A DNA stretch of 9,954 nucleotides from Candidatus Zixiibacteriota bacterium (GCA_030642845.1 DAOWMZ010000034.1:1-9954), one strand, 5' to 3'. Positions 1-7,491 are shown, counted from the stretch's first letter. The notes: a model not told the origin generated them from the sequence alone. Translations and numbers: made by a program.

Positions 1-432
1 GAAAGATTTATGAAAACAAAATTAGCGATTTCAACACTACCGACTCTTCCTTCGGAGAAGTTCCTTCTGAAAAATGCCAATCAATTGAATTTAAAGAACG
101 ACCCTTCGAGAGATGAAAAACCTTCAAATCGTAAGTTTTCAAAACCTCATTCATCAAAATCCATGAACTTCAGAAAGAAAATTTCTAATATACCTTTTAA
201 GAAAAAGGCTGAACCAAAACAGAAGGATTTCAAAAGAAAAGATTCACACCTGCAGGAATCAGAATCAAAACGTATAGTTTCAAAACCTAAAAAATCAAAA
301 CCGGCTGTCATTAAACAAACTGATTCTAAGAATGAGAGTTCTTTCTGGTCTAACTTTAAAAAGCATCGGCCTACCAAAAAGAAATCTGTTGGTCAAGGCT
401 CCAGACGAAAAAGACGCTCCAAGCGCAAGTAA
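1..432 (+). CDS. Partial: basic C-terminal tail, probably of a DEAD-box RNA helicase
   Basis: The frame is open from base 1, so the ATG at 10 is probably internal and the real start lies outside the window. The first residues read ERF-MKTKLAIS-LPTLPSEKF. This resembles the segment just after the last helicase motif in RhlE-type DEAD-box proteins, where IERxxxxKI...LP closes the second RecA domain. From about residue 35 on, the protein is low-complexity and rich in Lys, Ser, Arg and Pro, and it ends RRKRRSKRK before TAA at 430-432. Such basic tails bind RNA without sequence specificity. No catalytic motif is visible, because it would lie upstream, so the helicase call is inference from the junction residues and tail style. 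The alternative is a free-standing 140-residue basic nucleic-acid-binding protein starting at 10. There is no convincing ribosome site before that ATG, although only nine upstream bases can be seen. Confidence 0.5.
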   Translation, partial: ERFMKTKLAISTLPTLPSEKFLLKNANQLNLKNDPSRDEKPSNRKFSKPHSSKSMNFRKKISNIPFKKKAEPKQKDFKRKDSHLQESESKRIVSKPKKSKPAVIKQTDSKNESSFWSNFKKHRPTKKKSVGQGSRRKRRSKRK

Positions 433-492
433 TATTTGTATCATACGTTTAATTTGATTATTACATATCATTACGAATTTTCAAGCAGGCTT

Positions 493-663
493 ATGATTGA
501 TGGAATTATGAATGCTTATATAATGGCTGGTGGCATGAGTTCAAGAATGGGACAGGATAAGAATTTCCTGACATATAAAAATGGTCCATTCTTTTCACAA
601 ATCATATCAATCTGGAATCGGTTTTTGTCAATGTCAAGCTGGTCGCAAAAGATAAATTCTTTA
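493..663 (+). pseudogene. mobA: MobA-like molybdenum cofactor guanylyltransferase, frameshifted N-terminal remnant
   Basis: Reading from ATG 493 or 508, the protein begins MNAYIMAGGMSSRMGQDK. This is the GGxSSRMGxDK nucleotide-binding loop of MobA, the cytoplasmic enzyme that attaches GMP to molybdopterin. After about 32 residues (FFSQIIS, to near 609) family-like sequence stops in this frame, which runs to a stop at 667-669. It resumes one frame back as INLESVFVNVKLVAKDKF (about 606-659), which fits the next strand and helix of the fold. The change of frame is what a single-base deletion near 600-612 would give. MobA resemblance then ends: the rest of the roughly 190-residue enzyme, including the later metal-binding Asp region, is absent and a hydrophobic sequence follows. 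With only about 50 family residues in two frames, the gene cannot make a working enzyme. No other cofactor gene is nearby. Confidence 0.7.
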
Positions 664-797
664 TTGTAATAGTTACTGTAACCGGGATTATTACAATAAA
701 TACTGCCGCAGGATTTATTTTAGGTATGATTGTTTACTGGATCTTTTATGATGCAGTACCTGCTTTCATTGTCAATATTCTTCTTTTCATTACTCAA
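660..797 (+). pseudogene. Possible remnant of the C-terminal membrane segments of a carrier
   Basis: The frame that carries the second half of the mobA remnant stays open to 897-899. Right after KDKF it becomes strongly hydrophobic: FIVIVTVTGIITINTAAGF, then ILGMIVYWIFYDAVPAF, then IVNILLFIT. This makes about two membrane spans with a small-residue break (NTAAG). The pattern faintly recalls the last transmembrane helices of SulP or NCS2 permeases, but the resemblance is too short to name a family. There is no in-frame start before ATG 726 and no ribosome site. From 798 onward the frame is antisense to the end of cydB and reads as non-protein-like. It is most simply a deletion scar that joined two decayed genes. 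It could also be chance hydrophobicity in AT-rich DNA. Confidence 0.35.
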
Positions 798-1817
798 CTA
801 ATAACTATCCTCGGTTATAACTGTTTTACCTTTAAACACTCTATAAATAAATATGGTATAGCCCAACACAAAAGGCAATGCAATCAGAGTTATTATTAAC
901 ATATTCATTAATGTTCCGGGGGTCGATGAGGAGTTGTAAATAGTCAGGCTATAAGCAAGGTCGATACTTGATGGAAGCATTCGCGGGAACAGACTTACAG
1001 CAGCTAAACCAATCATACAGGCGATTGTTGTTGATGAAGATAAAAAGGCGCGGAAGTATTTCTCAGCCTTTATCGCAACCGGGATATAAACGATGGAAGC
1101 TAACAACGAAATAAAGAAAATCCAAAACAAAGGAGCAGCAGTCATACCGACAAAAAGGAAATTCGCTTCAAAAAAAGAATATAGAGTTGTCAAAAAATAC
1201 AGAACGACAAAAGCAATCCATGCTGATGAAGCCCAATGTGCCAAGCGGGTTTGATATTCTCCCTCAACTTTCAAAGTCAAATACAGAGCACCATGCATTA
1301 AGAACATTACCAGACTTAGAACACCAACAAGGATTGAATATGGATTTAACATTTCTAAAAATATTCCGGTGTAAACACCTTCAGCATCAACCGGCACACC
1401 TCGAAGAATATTGCCAACGGCAATTCCCAATAAGACTGCAGACAGAATGCTACCCAATCCAAAACAGTAATCCCAAACTCTTCTCCATCCCGGTGAATCA
1501 ACTTTACCCCTGAATTCCATAGAAACTGCCCTGGCAATCAAAGCTGTTAAGAGTAACATCAGGGCAATATAAAATCCGCTGAAAACCGTGGCATAAACAA
1601 TCGGGAAAGCGGCAAACAATGCTCCCCCCCCTGTTATCAACCAGACTTCATTTCCATCCCAGACCGGTCCGATAGCATTTATATTTAATCTTCTCTCAAT
1701 ATTATTTTTAGTAAACAGATGCAAAATCCCAACGCCAAAATCAAATCCGTCAAGGATAGCATACCCTGTAATCAATACACCAATTAGCGCAAACCAGATT
1801 GTATTTAGATCTATCAT
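798..1817 (-). CDS. cydB: Cytochrome bd ubiquinol oxidase subunit II (CydB)
   Basis: This is the second large membrane subunit of cytochrome bd oxidase, which pairs with CydA to oxidise quinol and reduce oxygen to water without pumping protons. The 339-residue product has normal family length and is hydrophobic throughout, with about eight to nine spans. Diagnostic stretches are LDGFDFGVG (residues 22-30), ERRLNINAIGPVWDGNEVWL (41-60) followed by the GGGALFAAFP turn, VSMEFRGK near 98-105, and PRMLPSSIDLAYSLTI near the C-terminus, which corresponds to the FPFVMPSS...SLT region of the E. coli protein. The ATG overlaps the cydA stop by four bases (ATGA), and a GGAGGT ribosome site sits six bases upstream, so the two are translationally coupled. 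No small CydX-type subunit is visible downstream on this strand, and no hairpin terminator is seen after the stop. Confidence 0.97.
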   Translation of the reverse strand: MIDLNTIWFALIGVLITGYAILDGFDFGVGILHLFTKNNIERRLNINAIGPVWDGNEVWLITGGGALFAAFPIVYATVFSGFYIALMLLLTALIARAVSMEFRGKVDSPGWRRVWDYCFGLGSILSAVLLGIAVGNILRGVPVDAEGVYTGIFLEMLNPYSILVGVLSLVMFLMHGALYLTLKVEGEYQTRLAHWASSAWIAFVVLYFLTTLYSFFEANFLFVGMTAAPLFWIFFISLLASIVYIPVAIKAEKYFRAFLSSSTTIACMIGLAAVSLFPRMLPSSIDLAYSLTIYNSSSTPGTLMNMLIITLIALPFVLGYTIFIYRVFKGKTVITEDSY

Positions 1818-3151
1818 GATGCTACCTCCGCTTTTTCATTTATTTGCGGTACATGACCGGCCTCTCTTATTAACAGAAAAATAAACAGTGCCATTAGAAA
1901 CATGTAGATAATAGAAAATAAAACAATCGAGAATATAATTTCACTCCTGGTTACCGTCATAGAAATTGCATCAGCGGTTCTAAGTACTTTATAGACAACC
2001 CAGGGTTGTCGTCCAACTTCAGCGGTAACCCACCCTAACTCGCAGGCAGCAAGAGGCAGCGGTGATGATATTAACAATAACTTCAAGAACCACTTTTTAT
2101 CGAATAACTTTTTCTTTCTGATGAATATCACTCCTATCAACATCAATAAAATAAAGTAAAATCCAAGGAGTACCATGTTATGAAACGATACAAAAGTCAT
2201 CCAGAGCGGAGGGATTTCATCAACGGGAAATTGATCCAATCCCTGAACATGAGCTTCAGTTGTTCCAAACAACAGCAAACTTAGAAGGCCGGGTACTTTG
2301 ATTGCAGCATCAATGCTGGGGATAGTTGAATTTACGATACCGAATATCATTAATGGAGCCTGATTTTGACTGATATATAAACCTTCCATCGCCGCAAATT
2401 TTTCCGGTTGGGTGCGAGCAACCTGTCTGATATGTTCATGTCCGAAAGGGAAAAAGGTTAAAAATGAAAATATCAATCCGAATATAATAGATACTTTAAG
2501 TGATTTCTTTGCGAATTCTCCTCTTTTTTTAAGTACTAACCATGCCGAGATTCCAACCATATAAAATGCACCTGAAACCAAAGCAGCCATAACTGTATGC
2601 GAAAATCTAATTACAGTAGAGGGATTAAAAACCATCTCCCAGAATCCGGTTAACTCAGCCCGACCATTTTGGATGATATACCCTGCCGGAGTCTGCTGCC
2701 AGGAATTGGCAACCAGGATCCAGAAGGCGGATATTGTTGCCCCAACCGCTACCATCAAAATTGCAAACCAGTGAACTCTTTTGGATACTTTATTCCGGCC
2801 AAATATATATAAGCCCATGAAAGTTGATTCTAAAAAGAATGCAAAAAGTGCTTCCGCCGCCAACGGAGCGCCAAAGATATCACCGACAAATTTTGAATAC
2901 TCCGCCCAGTTGGTACCAAACTGAAATTCCATCACAATTCCGGTAGCCACTCCAACTGCAAATGTCAGAGCTAATATTTTGCTAAAGAATTTTCCCATCT
3001 GCAGGAATATTACATCTTTTTTCTTCCACCCCTTCCATTCTATATAGACCAGCAGCCAAGCTAAACCAATTGATAAAGGAGGAAAAAGGAAATGAAATCC
3101 AATCGTTAAAGCAAATTGGATCCTTGCTAATAATACTGTATCAAGTTCCAT
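1814..3151 (-). CDS. cydA: Cytochrome bd ubiquinol oxidase subunit I (CydA), short Q-loop type
   Basis: This is the haem-bearing and quinol-oxidising membrane subunit of cytochrome bd oxidase. An in-frame ATG exists at 3196, but the start at 3151 has AAGGAG six bases upstream and gives the family N-terminus MELDTVLLARIQFALTIGFH; that choice yields 445 residues. Haem ligands and catalytic residues are all present by position against E. coli: His20 in the HFLF motif, Glu100 and Glu108 in EALFAFFLESTF, His185 in RFSHTV, Met326 in FHNMVL, and Glu371 before GWVTAEVGRQPW. The quinol loop keeps Lys251 and Glu256 (EKFAAMEG) but is short. The protein is about 75 residues shorter than the 522-residue E. 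coli form, placing it in the short-loop class. The upstream region to 3330 is AT-rich; a TTGATA element lies at 3242-3247 but has no good -10 partner. It forms an operon with cydB. Confidence 0.97.
   Translation of the reverse strand: MELDTVLLARIQFALTIGFHFLFPPLSIGLAWLLVYIEWKGWKKKDVIFLQMGKFFSKILALTFAVGVATGIVMEFQFGTNWAEYSKFVGDIFGAPLAAEALFAFFLESTFMGLYIFGRNKVSKRVHWFAILMVAVGATISAFWILVANSWQQTPAGYIIQNGRAELTGFWEMVFNPSTVIRFSHTVMAALVSGAFYMVGISAWLVLKKRGEFAKKSLKVSIIFGLIFSFLTFFPFGHEHIRQVARTQPEKFAAMEGLYISQNQAPLMIFGIVNSTIPSIDAAIKVPGLLSLLLFGTTEAHVQGLDQFPVDEIPPLWMTFVSFHNMVLLGFYFILLMLIGVIFIRKKKLFDKKWFLKLLLISSPLPLAACELGWVTAEVGRQPWVVYKVLRTADAISMTVTRSEIIFSIVLFSIIYMFLMALFIFLLIREAGHVPQINEKAEVAS
1824..1829 (-). promoter_or_regulatory. 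Ribosome binding site of cydB inside cydA
   Basis: GGAGGT on the minus strand lies six bases before the cydB ATG and within the last codons of cydA. Together with the ATGA stop-start overlap it indicates translational coupling of the two oxidase subunits at equal dosage. Confidence 0.85.
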
Positions 3152-3157
3152 TATACA

Positions 3158-3163
3158 CTCCTT
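3158..3163 (-). promoter_or_regulatory. Ribosome binding site that sets the cydA start
   Basis: AAGGAG on the minus strand lies six bases before ATG 3151. It decides the start in favour of the family-like MELDTVLLARIQF N-terminus over the in-frame ATG at 3196, which would add 15 residues not seen in relatives. Confidence 0.85.
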
Positions 3164-3330
3164 AATAGCTAACCATATTATTATTTCATTCACCACTCAT
3201 ATATAATTCACCATAAATAATTTCCTGTTTGTAGAGTATTTTATCAAGTTTTATATTTATGTTTTTTCACGGTAGAATCTTGCAGGTAATTTTAGAATGT
3301 AAATATACAAATGAAAGATTAATCATTAAA

Positions 3331-4134
3331 TCAAAACTCAATGGCATAAACAGGATAAAATTCTTTTTCAACAAACCCCAATTTATATGCTAACCTCTGA
3401 GAGGCAATATTATTTTCAGTAGTTTCTCATAATGGTTTTAAATTATTCTCAAGACAATAATCAAGCAATGCAACTCCGGCAGCTGTTGCATAACCTTTGC
3501 CACGATCCTCTTTACCATAAGTATTAACATCAATCATAAATTCATTTCCAGTTGTAAAACCATTAGGGCAACATCGTGCAATCTTATTATTTTCGATAAA
3601 TAAATCAAATCCAAATGATGTCATTGTTGAGAACTTCTCCATTATGAAGGAAACATTACATGTTGATTTTGGTATTATGGGACAATCAACTTTCTCAATC
3701 TGTATCTTTTCCGGAATAATATACTTTTCACGAAACAACTTATATTTCTCTTTGTCCCAGACATAAACTGATTCCATATGATTAAACAATTTGAAATCTT
3801 TCAGCGAATTCTCAAGATTGTTTGTCATAATTTTTGAATTGCTTAAATAGAATTCAAACCAATCCATTGATATCTTCTTAGAATCAGGAATAATAATTTT
3901 ATCAAAAAGCTCCGGGAGAAAATCAAAAAAATCTTTGTTACTTTCTTTTCCTTCAACATAAGACCATCTGCTTACTGCCCAGACCATTGCATTAGATGGT
4001 GCTTCAGTATTATCAACAAATACTCTTCCGGGAAAGTTGCCTTCGATAACGGCTATAACCGGTACATATTGTTTATGGTCCTCAAACAAATTTCGTACAT
4101 TCTCAAACTCTCCGCATGGCAATTCATATATCAT
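3331..4134 (-). pseudogene. GNAT-family acetyltransferase interrupted by in-frame TGA
   Basis: From ATG 4134 the first frame gives 235 residues to a TGA at 3427-3429. Beyond it the same frame continues for 31 codons to a second TGA at 3331-3333, reading ETTENNIASQRLAYKLGF...FYPVYAIEF. This is the normal end of a GNAT fold (N-x-x-S-x-x-LA-x-KLGF). Full length would be 267 residues. The acetyl-CoA binding motif is RGKGYATAAG at about 211-220. The N-terminal half (AVIEGNFPGRVFVDN, then SNAMVW) matches the two-domain GNAT family of FR47/PF12746 type, whose substrates are mostly unknown. Relatives carry Trp in a P-x-W-(D/E) motif exactly where the TGA lies, so a TGG to TGA change is the simplest explanation. 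The truncated product would lack the last helix and strand of the fold. It stands alone, divergent from the exoprotein gene. Confidence 0.8.
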
Positions 4135-4380
4135 TTTGTCTCATATCTTTATCATTTTATTCCAGCATGCAAATCTAACTCCATTTTGTCAAATATATTT
4201 ACAAAACAATTTAATTATTTACAAATGAGTCCAACTTTTGTATATTAAGTATGTACTAATTATAAATACGTGCGATTGTGATAAGGTTATTTATTGATGT
4301 CGCAACAGCAGAACAACTTAACAGCAAAACACATCATTAGTTGCGGTATAATCATGATCCAAATAGAACTGTGAATTATA

Positions 4381-4408
4381 TGTAAACAGGTATGATAACG
4401 TGTATAAT
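4381..4408 (+). promoter_or_regulatory. Candidate promoter of the exoprotein gene
   Basis: A perfect TATAAT at 4403-4408 is preceded, after 16 bases, by TGTAAA at 4381-4386, a weak -35 match. Transcription would start near 4415 and leave a leader of about 55 bases before the ATG. In such AT-rich DNA a TATAAT alone is not strong evidence, and the lineage may use a different promoter consensus. Confidence 0.25.
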
Positions 4409-4458
4409 GCTATCCGTAAAAACATAATTAATAATCTAATCAATCTAATAAAACTCAT

Positions 4459-4466
4459 AAGGAGGG
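4459..4466 (+). promoter_or_regulatory. Strong ribosome binding site of the exoprotein gene
   Basis: AAGGAGGG ends three bases before ATG 4470, and the AAGGAGG core ends four bases before it. It is among the strongest sites in the window and fixes the start that produces the signal peptide. Confidence 0.8.
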
Positions 4467-5940
4467 ATCATGATTAAAAGATTGATTTTGGCGAGTCTGG
4501 GAGTATTCCTGGCACTCGCTGTAGTTTTAATGGCTGCAACGGGAGAGGATCGAACTGCGACTCTTTCTTCTGATCGGCATACTGGATCCGCAGTGTTTAC
4601 ACCGGATAAGTCTCGTGCTATTGTTTATGACAATGGCATGAATTATGAAGGTCTTTTGACTGCTCAATATGGACTTTCCAGCGATGACCCCCCACAAACT
4701 CTCGATTCTGAACCAGCGGATGACTTTATATTCAATGAAGATCAATTTGTAAATGATGTTCATTGGATTGGTGGTTACTGGAACGGTCCACCTGATGATG
4801 GAGACTTTGACTGGAGGGTTAGTTTCTATGAAGACTTCGGTGACGGAACAAAACCCGGTGCACTTCTCGGCACTTGGGATTTTCCAAACACAGATGTCAA
4901 TGAGACTTTTATAGAATCATACTATTATAGTTACTCAGTTAATCTACCAATGACATTGACCTTCTTGGCTGGTACGAAATATTGGGTTGCCATTCAAGGC
5001 CTAGGTGATGTCCCACCTCAATCTGGTTGGGCATACCATCAGGTTCCAATACTGTTTAACGAAGCAGTGTTCAGAAGTACATATTTTGGTATATCTGACT
5101 GGACTCCTGCAGTATTGGGTTATTCTATTGATATGTGTTTCCAACTTACCTATGAAGAACCGGTAGAATGTGACTGGCAACCGGGGGATCCTTACAAGCA
5201 CCATTACCCACAATTACCGGATGAGACAGGCTGGGCGGTTAACGCTACTCAACCTATGATTCTGGCTGAAGATTTCATGTGCATGGAAACCGGTTGGATC
5301 AAAGACTTCCATTTCTGGGGTGCATGGAAAAACGAGGATGAAGGAATTGTTCAATTATTTGTATTAAGCATCCACGAAGATATTCCGGCAGAACAAAATC
5401 CCGATGGCTACAGTAAACCGGGTGCTACATTATGGGAACTTGAAGTTGAACAATTTGATTTTACTCCTGTAGATCCACCAACTATGGAAGGCTGGTATGA
5501 TCCTGCAACAGGTGAAGTGATTAATAATGACCACTATGCCTACTGGCAGTACAACATCTGTTTGCCTGAACCAAATTGGTTCTGGCAGGATTCAGGTACT
5601 ATTTACTGGGTTAATATTTCAGCAATTGTAGTTGATCCTCAAACAACTACATGGGGTTGGAAATCAACTCAGGATCACTGGAATGATGACGCTGTCTGGG
5701 CTTACTGGGGCGAACTCGCCTGGATTGATATCTGGGAACCTATGGACCCGGTTACCAATATGTTCTGGATTGGTGTTGATCCGGCTGGTGCATTTCAACC
5801 TCCATTAAGTGGAGGCATTGGAAATTATCCCGGTGGTATAGCCGGTACCGGATGGTATGAGTACTTCCAGCCTGAATGGGAATTCTGGAATATTTGGTTC
5901 TACGATCATACCTTTGACTATGACAGAATGAAAACGGTTC

Positions 5941-5946
5941 ATATAT
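5941..5946 (+). other. AT-dinucleotide run at the exoprotein frameshift
   Basis: The run ATATAT follows the His codon start at 5940. Restoring one AT unit would turn CAT-ATA-TTT-CGA into CAT-ATA-TAT-TTC-GAT and rejoin the two frames as HI-YFDIDRFDP. Loss of two bases here, or an equivalent +1 shift between 5932 and 5957 where both frames are open, explains the break. The run is too short to be a convincing phase-variation tract. Confidence 0.6.
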
Positions 5947-6447
5947 TTCGATATCGATAGATTCGATCCCCAATCTGAGGGCTGGCTGACATTTGTTGTC
6001 AATTGGTCAACAGACATATGGTCACTTGAAGGACAACCACCCGGAGATAGCATGCCGCCAATAGGACCATTCAGTCCTGATGATGAACTTTTATTCATAG
6101 GTAGAGATACTCTATATGATGGTCCTGTATATGCTGGTCCACACCATTATGTTTTTGATTGGCAGTGGACGGACTATAACCCTGAGTGGCTCTCAATTGA
6201 TGTAATGGGGTATAACTTTATTATCCTTGAAGGCACAGGCTTAGTAACTCATGACTGCATCGGCTCACTCGATCTGTCGCTGGTTGTTACCAATGGTGAT
6301 GTACCACCACCTGAAGGGGCTTGTTGTGATACGGTTGGTAACTGCTATATCACCGATGCCATAACATGCGCCACCAACGGTCATTTGTATGAAGGTGATG
6401 GAACAACTTGTACCCCGAATCCATGCGATACCTGTGATTACCAGGAT

Positions 6448-6633
6448 CCGGGAGATTTAAATCTTGATGGGTTAAAAGATATAAATGATGTTCTATATCT
6501 TATTGCCTGGCTCTATCATAGCGGCCCAGCACCTCTGGTTCTAGCTAATGCTGATGTTAATGGTGATTGTTGTATTGATTGGAGAGACATAAAGTACTTA
6601 GTGGAATTTGTATCGTTGACAGGACCTGCTCCT
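6448..6633 (+). other. Dockerin type I-like module with two intact EF-hand loops
   Basis: The loops DLNLDGLKDIND and DVNGDCCIDWRD have Asp/Asn at loop positions 1, 3, 5, 9 and 12, as in calcium-binding type I dockerin repeats. Each is followed by a hydrophobic helix (VLYLIAWL and IKYLVEFV) and ends in GPAP. This pair probably binds calcium. In cellulosomal bacteria such modules bind cohesins; whether a cohesin partner exists here cannot be seen. Confidence 0.75.
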
Positions 6634-6726
6634 GTTGATTGTACCTGCATATATCCACCACTTTGTATTGATCCACCTGAAGACCATACTCCCGGAGATG
6701 TAAAACACAATACCGATGGATATAGA

Positions 6727-7125
6727 CCTTTAAGTGGCGATCCGATAGGAACACATTGGCACGAACTTTATGATAACTTCTGCACTGATTGGGATCTTAC
6801 CAGTTGGACCGATAATGGCGATGGTTATCTCAGCTTCTGTGATACGGTAGAATTTACTAACTCATCTATTTCAACCGATGTAATTCGAGAACATATTATA
6901 TTGGTTACTACAACAATCTGGGTAGCGTCTGACCCAACCCCGGACGATTCAATGTTCCTTGATTTGATTGATCCGCCGAATCCCATGAACAATCCGATTA
7001 CGGACCCATGGGGAACGAAATGGCATGAGGTTTATCCTGACTATTGTAATATCTGGCAAATAGTAGTACCTAATACTGATATTGCCGGTGGTACTCTTGA
7101 CCCTGGTGATCTCATTACTCTGCAG
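6727..7125 (+). repeat. Two WHExY modules in tandem
   Basis: Copy one, near 6727-6855, reads DPIGTHWHELYDNFC, then W-DLTSW, DNGDGYLSFCDTVEF. Copy two, near 6964-7125, reads DPWGTKWHEVYPDYC, then IWQI, LDPGDLITLQ. The WHE motifs are 88 residues apart. The pattern DPxGTxWHExY-x3-C-x2-W followed by an acidic turn is shared, so this is an internal duplication of a small domain I cannot name. Confidence 0.7.
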
Positions 7126-7221
7126 GCATTGTCCGGTCCTGATTCAACATCATCCCGACAATACCAAGTTATTGCAGTTGAGACGGATATTGTTACCGAA
7201 CCGGCTGAATGCTGTGTTCTT

Positions 7222-7428
7222 CGTGGTGATGTAGCGCTTCCGAAAGATAGCATTGTACTGGTTAATGACATTGTCTGGCTGGTTGATTACCTATTCAAGG
7301 GTGGTGTTGCACCTCTCTGCCTGGAAGAAGGTGATTGTGCTATACCACTTGATGGAAGCATACTTGTTAATGATATTGTTTGGCTGGTTGATTACCTCTT
7401 CAAAGGAGGAGCTGCCCCGCCTCCATGT
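7222..7428 (+). repeat. C-terminal degenerate dockerin-like pair, near-identical at DNA level
   Basis: Two copies of LVNDIVWLVDYLFKGGxAP are encoded by blocks starting at 7261 and 7366, exactly 105 bases (35 codons) apart. They differ mostly at third positions. The preceding loops (GDVALPKDS and GDCAIPLDG) are longer than an EF-hand loop and lack its Asn/Asp spacing, so calcium binding is doubtful. The last residues are GAAPPPC. This looks like a recent internal duplication used as a C-terminal tag. Confidence 0.7.
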
Positions 7429-7462
7429 TAATTGTTTAATAATAAGTAAACTTTGACATATC

Positions 7463-7491
7463 AAGCCACCCCATTTGGGGTGGCTTTTTTT
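7463..7491 (+). terminator. Rho-independent terminator of the exoprotein gene
   Basis: The stem AAGCCACCCC pairs with GGGGTGGCTT around an ATTT loop, and seven T residues follow at 7485-7491. It starts 31 bases after the exoprotein stop. On the minus strand the stem is followed by TTGATATG rather than a T run, so it should act mainly on the plus strand, although the convergent regulator gene ends only 22 bases beyond. Confidence 0.95.

Larger units (their letters stand above)
4135..4469. other. Divergent intergenic region, AT-rich
   Basis: These 335 bases separate the oppositely oriented GNAT gene and exoprotein gene, so promoters for both should lie here. I see no protein-like frame and no RNA gene. 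Two perfect TATAAT hexamers occur on the plus strand, at 4347-4352 (no acceptable -35) and at 4403-4408. The final bases hold the strong AAGGAGGG ribosome site of the exoprotein. No strong hairpin is evident. Confidence 0.6.
4470..7431 (+). pseudogene. Secreted multidomain Trp-rich protein with dockerin-like repeats; one frameshift
   Basis: One gene of about 987 codons is split into 4470-5960 and a second frame open from 5932 and running to TAA 7429-7431. The start has a strong ribosome site and gives a signal peptide (MIKRLIL, hydrophobic to about residue 20, then MAA-TGED) with no lipobox Cys. Part one holds a domain from PADDFIF to about 225 and a Trp-rich domain at 232-430 (LAEDFMCMETG, HFWGAW, SIHEDIP, YSKPG). 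A third domain spans the break: FDYDRMKTVHI continues as YFDIDRFDPQSEGW one frame on. Part two then has a GACC...NPC cysteine module, a dockerin-like EF-hand pair, two WHExY modules and a terminal degenerate dockerin-like pair. Such exoproteins are typical of FCB candidate phyla; the ligand and any enzymatic role are unknown. If the frameshift is a sequencing error, the gene is intact. Confidence 0.8.

Noticed and set aside
147..377. Minus-strand 76-residue frame under the basic tail gene
   Set aside because: It is the antisense of a Lys/Ser-rich gene, giving a Phe/Leu/Ser-rich product with no start signal or family pattern.
1187..1513. Plus-strand 108-residue frame inside cydB
   Set aside because: It lies entirely antisense to a strongly conserved gene, has no ribosome site and is not protein-like.
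3242..3247. TTGATA before cydA as an FNR-type site or -35 box
   Set aside because: Only one half-site is present, with no ATCAA partner at the right distance and no good -10 at 16-18 bases.
3427..3429. Genome-wide reading of TGA as Trp
   Set aside because: TGA ends cydA within a normal ATGA overlap and also closes the extended GNAT frame. All Trp codons I read in the confidently coding genes are TGG.
5941..5946. Phase-variable dinucleotide tract
   Set aside because: Three AT units are too few for efficient slippage; such short runs are common in AT-rich coding DNA.
5805..6098. Minus-strand 97-residue frame spanning the exoprotein break
   Set aside because: It overlaps the frameshift region but is antisense to recognisable exoprotein sequence on both sides and is Ser/Gly-rich shadow sequence.
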